DNA of 64,000 nt, from the NCBI RefSeq assembly GCF_007994075.1, contig NZ_VIWU01000001.1, positions 7,192,001 to 7,256,000 of the forward strand. Reading direction: 5' to 3'. Positions 61,580 to 64,000 of the stretch are shown in pieces; position 1 is the first letter of the stretch, and each line of letters starts with the position of its first letter. Source of the DNA: Pseudonocardia hierapolitana (GTDB taxonomy: Bacteria > Actinomycetota > Actinomycetes > Mycobacteriales > Pseudonocardiaceae). The notes under the pieces were generated by a model. It was not told the DNA's origin and made no database searches. It saw nothing but the letters and a program-made list of their open reading frames with translations. The position numbers and the translations under genes were made by a program.

Positions 61580-61585
61580 TAGCGT
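61580..61585 (+). promoter_or_regulatory. -10 box TAGCGT of the MarR gene
   Basis: TAGCGT is followed after 6 bases by the GTG of the MarR gene. The palindrome lies 15 bases upstream, over the likely -35 region. Confidence 0.6.
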
Positions 61586-61591
61586 CGGTTC

Positions 61592-62020
61592 GTGGACGGG
61601 CAGCGACACGATCTCGGCGCGGCATTCGCATGGCTCGCCCGCGCGATGATCAAGGCGGAGGAGCCGATCCTGCGCGCGCACGACGTCGAGATGTGGGACT
61701 ACGCCGTGCTCGTGACCCTGGAGGACGGGCCGGCGCCCACGCAGTCGGAGCTCGCGGCGGCCACCGGGCGGGACAAGACCCGGCTCATCCCGATCCTCGA
61801 CCGCCTGGAGGCCCGCGGTCTGCTCCGGCGCACCCCGGACCCGGCCGACCGGCGCAACCGCATCGTCGCGCTCACCGCAGCGGGCCGGGATCTGGTGGCC
61901 TCGTGCCGGGCGGACGTCCGCGCGATGGAGGCGGAGTTCCTCGCCCACCTCGAACCGCGCGAACGCGCCACCTTCGTCGCCGTGCTCGATCGGCTCGCGG
62001 ACGCGGTTCGCGACCGCTGA
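61592..62020 (+). CDS. MarR family transcriptional regulator
   Basis: This 142-aa dimeric repressor has the winged-helix stretch TQSELAAATGRDKTRLIPILDRLEARGLLRRTPDPADRRNRIVALTAAGRDL (about residues 50-101) with the DRRNR wing typical of MarR. N- and C-terminal helices form the dimer. MarR proteins often sense phenolic or oxidising compounds and control a divergent detoxification gene, here the DinB-fold gene, through the palindrome between them. GTG start without a ribosome-binding site, 6 bases after TAGCGT. Confidence 0.92.
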   Translation: MDGQRHDLGAAFAWLARAMIKAEEPILRAHDVEMWDYAVLVTLEDGPAPTQSELAAATGRDKTRLIPILDRLEARGLLRRTPDPADRRNRIVALTAAGRDLVASCRADVRAMEAEFLAHLEPRERATFVAVLDRLADAVRDR

Positions 62021-62029
62021 GTTCCCCCG

Positions 62030-62058
62030 TTGACGCGGGATAAGTTCTGCCGTAGAAC
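62030..62058 (+). promoter_or_regulatory. promoter of the alpha-galactosidase gene
   Basis: TTGACG (-35, 62030-62035) and TAGAAC (-10, 62053-62058) are 17 bases apart. The transcript would have a short leader with GGAG before the ATG. A palindrome overlaps the spacer and -10. Confidence 0.7.
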
Positions 62059-62059
62059 T
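62043..62059. promoter_or_regulatory. operator palindrome of the alpha-galactosidase gene
   Basis: AGTTCT-GCCGT-AGAACT has perfect 6-bp arms around 5 bases and covers the -10 box. A sugar-responsive repressor encoded elsewhere (for example LacI type) may bind here; none is encoded in the visible part. Confidence 0.65.
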
Positions 62060-62092
62060 AAGCCCGCCACGACGAGGTGAACGGAGCACGCC

Positions 62093-64000
62093 ATGACCCA
62101 GCCCGCCGCCGACCCGATCCACCTGCGCGCGGCCGGGGTGAGCGTGATCGTCGTGACCGACGGCGGACGGTTGCCCGCCGTGCTGCACTGGGGAGCCGAC
62201 CTCGGCGAGCTGACCGCCGCCGACCTCGCTCAGCTCGCCGGCGCAGGCGTGCCCGCCGCCGTCCCGAACGACCTCGACCAGGTCACGCGGGCCGGGATCG
62301 TCGCCGAGCACGCCGCGGGCTGGAACGGCAGGCCGGGGCTCGCCGGGCAGCGTGCGGGCCGGGCGTGGTCGCCGCTCTTCACGCTCACCGACCTCGCGGT
62401 GGAGCACACCGCCGGTGGTGGCGGCCGGGTGCGGGCCTCCGGCCGGGACGGCGAGGCCGGCCTGGCCGTGCACCTCGAGCTGGAGCTGTCGCCGTCGGGC
62501 GTGCTGCGCCAGCGCGGCACCGTGGAGGTCCCCGCCGAGGCGGACGCCGAGCCGTTCGTGGTCGACGGGCTCGGGCTGACGCTGCCGGTGCCGCCGGTCG
62601 CCACCGAGCTGTTCGACCTGGCCGGGAGGTGGGGCCGCGAGCGCGCCCCGCAGCGGGCCCCGTTCGTCGTCGGCGTCCACTCGCGGGAGAACCGTCGCGG
62701 CCGCACCGGCCCGGACGCCCCGCTGATCCTCGCCGCGGGCACGGCGGGCTTCGGCTTCTCCGAGGGCGAGGTCTGGGCGATCCACGTGGCCTGGAGCGGC
62801 AACCACGTGACCTACGCCGAGCGCCTCTCCACCGGAGCCGCCGTGCTGGGCGGTGGCGAGCTGCTGCTCCCCGGCGAGGTGCTCCTGCGGCCGGGCGAGT
62901 CCTACACCGGTCCCTGGGTCTACGCCGCGCACTCCACCGGCGGCCTGGACGACATCGCGGCCCGGTTCCACAGGCTGCTGCGCGACCGCCCGCACCACCC
63001 GGCCAATCCGCGTCCCGTGGTGATGAACACCTGGGAGGCCGTCTACTTCGACCACGACCTCGACCGGCTCGTCGAGCTCGCCCGGGTCGGCGCCGACGTC
63101 GGCGTGGAGCGCTACGTGCTCGACGACGGCTGGTTCCGCCACCGCCGCGACGACAGCGCAGGGCTGGGCGACTGGTACGTCGACGAGGGCGTCTGGCCGC
63201 AGGGCCTGCACCCGCTGGTCGAGGAGGTGCGGCAGCGGGGCATGGAGTTCGGGCTGTGGGTGGAGCCGGAGATGGTGAACCCCGACTCCGACCTCGCCCG
63301 CGCCCACCCCGACTGGATCCTGCAGACCGGCGGGCGGATGCCGATCCCGTCCCGGCAGCAGCAGGTGCTCGACCTCGCGCACCCGGATGCCTACGCGTAC
63401 ATCCTGGAGCGGCTCGACGCGCTGCTCAGCGAGTACCCGATCAGCTACCTGAAGTGGGACCACAACCGCGACCTGGTCGACGCGGGGCACGGCCCACTCG
63501 GGGTGCCCGGCGTGCACGCCCAGACCCGCGCCGTCTACCGGTTGATCGACGAGGTGCGGGCCCGCCACCCCGGCGTCGAGATCGAGTCCTGCTCGTCCGG
63601 TGGCCTGCGCGTGGACCTGGAGATCCTGGAGCGCACGGACCGGATCTGGGGCAGCGACATGACCGACCCCCTCGAGCGCCAGCAGATCCAGCGCTGGACC
63701 GCGCAGCTGATCCCGCCCGAGCTGGTCGGCTCGCACGTCGCCGCCCCGCGCTCCCACTCGACCGCGCGCACCCACGACCTGTCCTTCCGCGCGGGCACCG
63801 CGCTCTTCGGCTCGTTCGGCATCGAGTGGGACGTCACGACCACCGGCCCGGAGGAGCGCAAGGAGCTCGCCGCGTGGGTGCAGCTCTACAAGGACGTCCG
63901 CGGCCTGATCCACACCGGCACGATGGTCCGCGCCGACCAGCACGACCCGTCGTTCGCCCTGCACGGCGCCGTCGCGCCCGACCGCGCCGACGCGCTCTAC
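62093..64000 (+). CDS. alpha-galactosidase, glycoside hydrolase family 36 (partial, cut at window end)
   Basis: At least 636 codons are open to the window edge, so the C-terminus is missing. The N-terminal beta-sandwich is followed by the GH36 barrel: VVMNTWEAVYFDHD, YVLDDGWFRHRRDD, FGLWVEPEMVNPDSDLA, YLKWDHNRDL with the nucleophile Asp of KWD, ESCSSGGLRVDLEIL, and IWGSDMTDPLERQQIQ with the acid/base Asp. It cleaves terminal alpha-galactose from raffinose-type sugars or galactomannan; no signal peptide is seen, so it acts in the cytoplasm on imported sugars. GGAG lies about 10 bases before the ATG at 62093. Confidence 0.92.
   Translation, partial: MTQPAADPIHLRAAGVSVIVVTDGGRLPAVLHWGADLGELTAADLAQLAGAGVPAAVPNDLDQVTRAGIVAEHAAGWNGRPGLAGQRAGRAWSPLFTLTDLAVEHTAGGGGRVRASGRDGEAGLAVHLELELSPSGVLRQRGTVEVPAEADAEPFVVDGLGLTLPVPPVATELFDLAGRWGRERAPQRAPFVVGVHSRENRRGRTGPDAPLILAAGTAGFGFSEGEVWAIHVAWSGNHVTYAERLSTGAAVLGGGELLLPGEVLLRPGESYTGPWVYAAHSTGGLDDIAARFHRLLRDRPHHPANPRPVVMNTWEAVYFDHDLDRLVELARVGADVGVERYVLDDGWFRHRRDDSAGLGDWYVDEGVWPQGLHPLVEEVRQRGMEFGLWVEPEMVNPDSDLARAHPDWILQTGGRMPIPSRQQQVLDLAHPDAYAYILERLDALLSEYPISYLKWDHNRDLVDAGHGPLGVPGVHAQTRAVYRLIDEVRARHPGVEIESCSSGGLRVDLEILERTDRIWGSDMTDPLERQQIQRWTAQLIPPELVGSHVAAPRSHSTARTHDLSFRAGTALFGSFGIEWDVTTTGPEERKELAAWVQLYKDVRGLIHTGTMVRADQHDPSFALHGAVAPDRADALY

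Noticed and set aside
1..64000. tRNA, rRNA or riboswitch genes
   Set aside because: Reading the intergenic spaces by eye found no CCA-ended cloverleaf, rRNA segment or known aptamer core; a tRNAscan or Rfam search would settle it.

Overview
The window is very GC-rich actinobacterial DNA. Gene families and gene order point to the Pseudonocardiaceae or a close relative. The backbone ruvC-ruvA-ruvB-yajC-secD-secF-apt-relA-cyclophilin-metallo-hydrolase-hisS, then a radical SAM gene, aspS and rarA, follows the order I know from Mycobacterium tuberculosis (ruvC Rv2594c down to the rarA-like Rv2559c). Many genes start directly 6-7 bases after a TANNNT/CANNNT -10 box, the leaderless layout common in this phylum. 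No rRNA, tRNA, CRISPR array, phage or intact insertion sequence was seen.

Layout. 0-7.3 kb: a flavin split-barrel protein, a methyltransferase, and a divergent PucR-regulated set of ureohydrolase, thiamine-diphosphate decarboxylase and sodium symporter that looks like a guanidino-compound route, then a VOC protein. 7.4-21.2 kb: the conserved recombination, secretion, stringent-response and hisS block. 21.3-37.2 kb: an accessory insertion with a TetR-controlled molybdenum hydroxylase (Pao/Yag type), an MFS exporter, a giant LuxR-type ATPase regulator, a sugar isomerase/Gfo-Idh/MHS-transporter operon, a YibE/F membrane protein with a huge repeat-rich N-terminus, and gluconokinase. 37.2-40.2 kb: backbone genes (radical SAM, aspS). 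40.2-58.6 kb: a second accessory block with a DUF389 protein, a phosphotransferase, an SGNH hydrolase, an ECF41 sigma factor with its oxidoreductase and epimerase partners, two aminotransferases around an Lrp regulator, a TmrB-like protein, a luciferase-like flavoenzyme, a Uma2 nuclease gene between diverged inverted repeats, and an IclR-headed locus of carotenoid-oxygenase, NTF2-like, amidohydrolase-2 and MFS genes. 58.6-64 kb: rarA, a GIDE protein, a MarR/DinB-fold divergent pair, and the start of a GH36 alpha-galactosidase cut by the window edge.

Regulation is unusually readable. There are SOS boxes before ruvC and before the radical SAM gene, a perfect palindrome filling the spacer of the Pao-type promoter with a second similar site downstream, a palindrome between the MarR gene and its divergent neighbour, a palindrome over the alpha-galactosidase -10 region, and two perfect palindromes before the carotenoid-oxygenase gene.

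The best candidate for a little-described system is the 53.2-58.6 kb locus. Its cleavage oxygenase, NTF2-like protein and decarboxylase-like amidohydrolase recall lignin-dimer (stilbene) catabolism in sphingomonads. The most unusual DNA structure is the 146-bp inverted repeat pair around the Uma2 gene, together with a hairpin repeat found at 27.3 and 53.0 kb.
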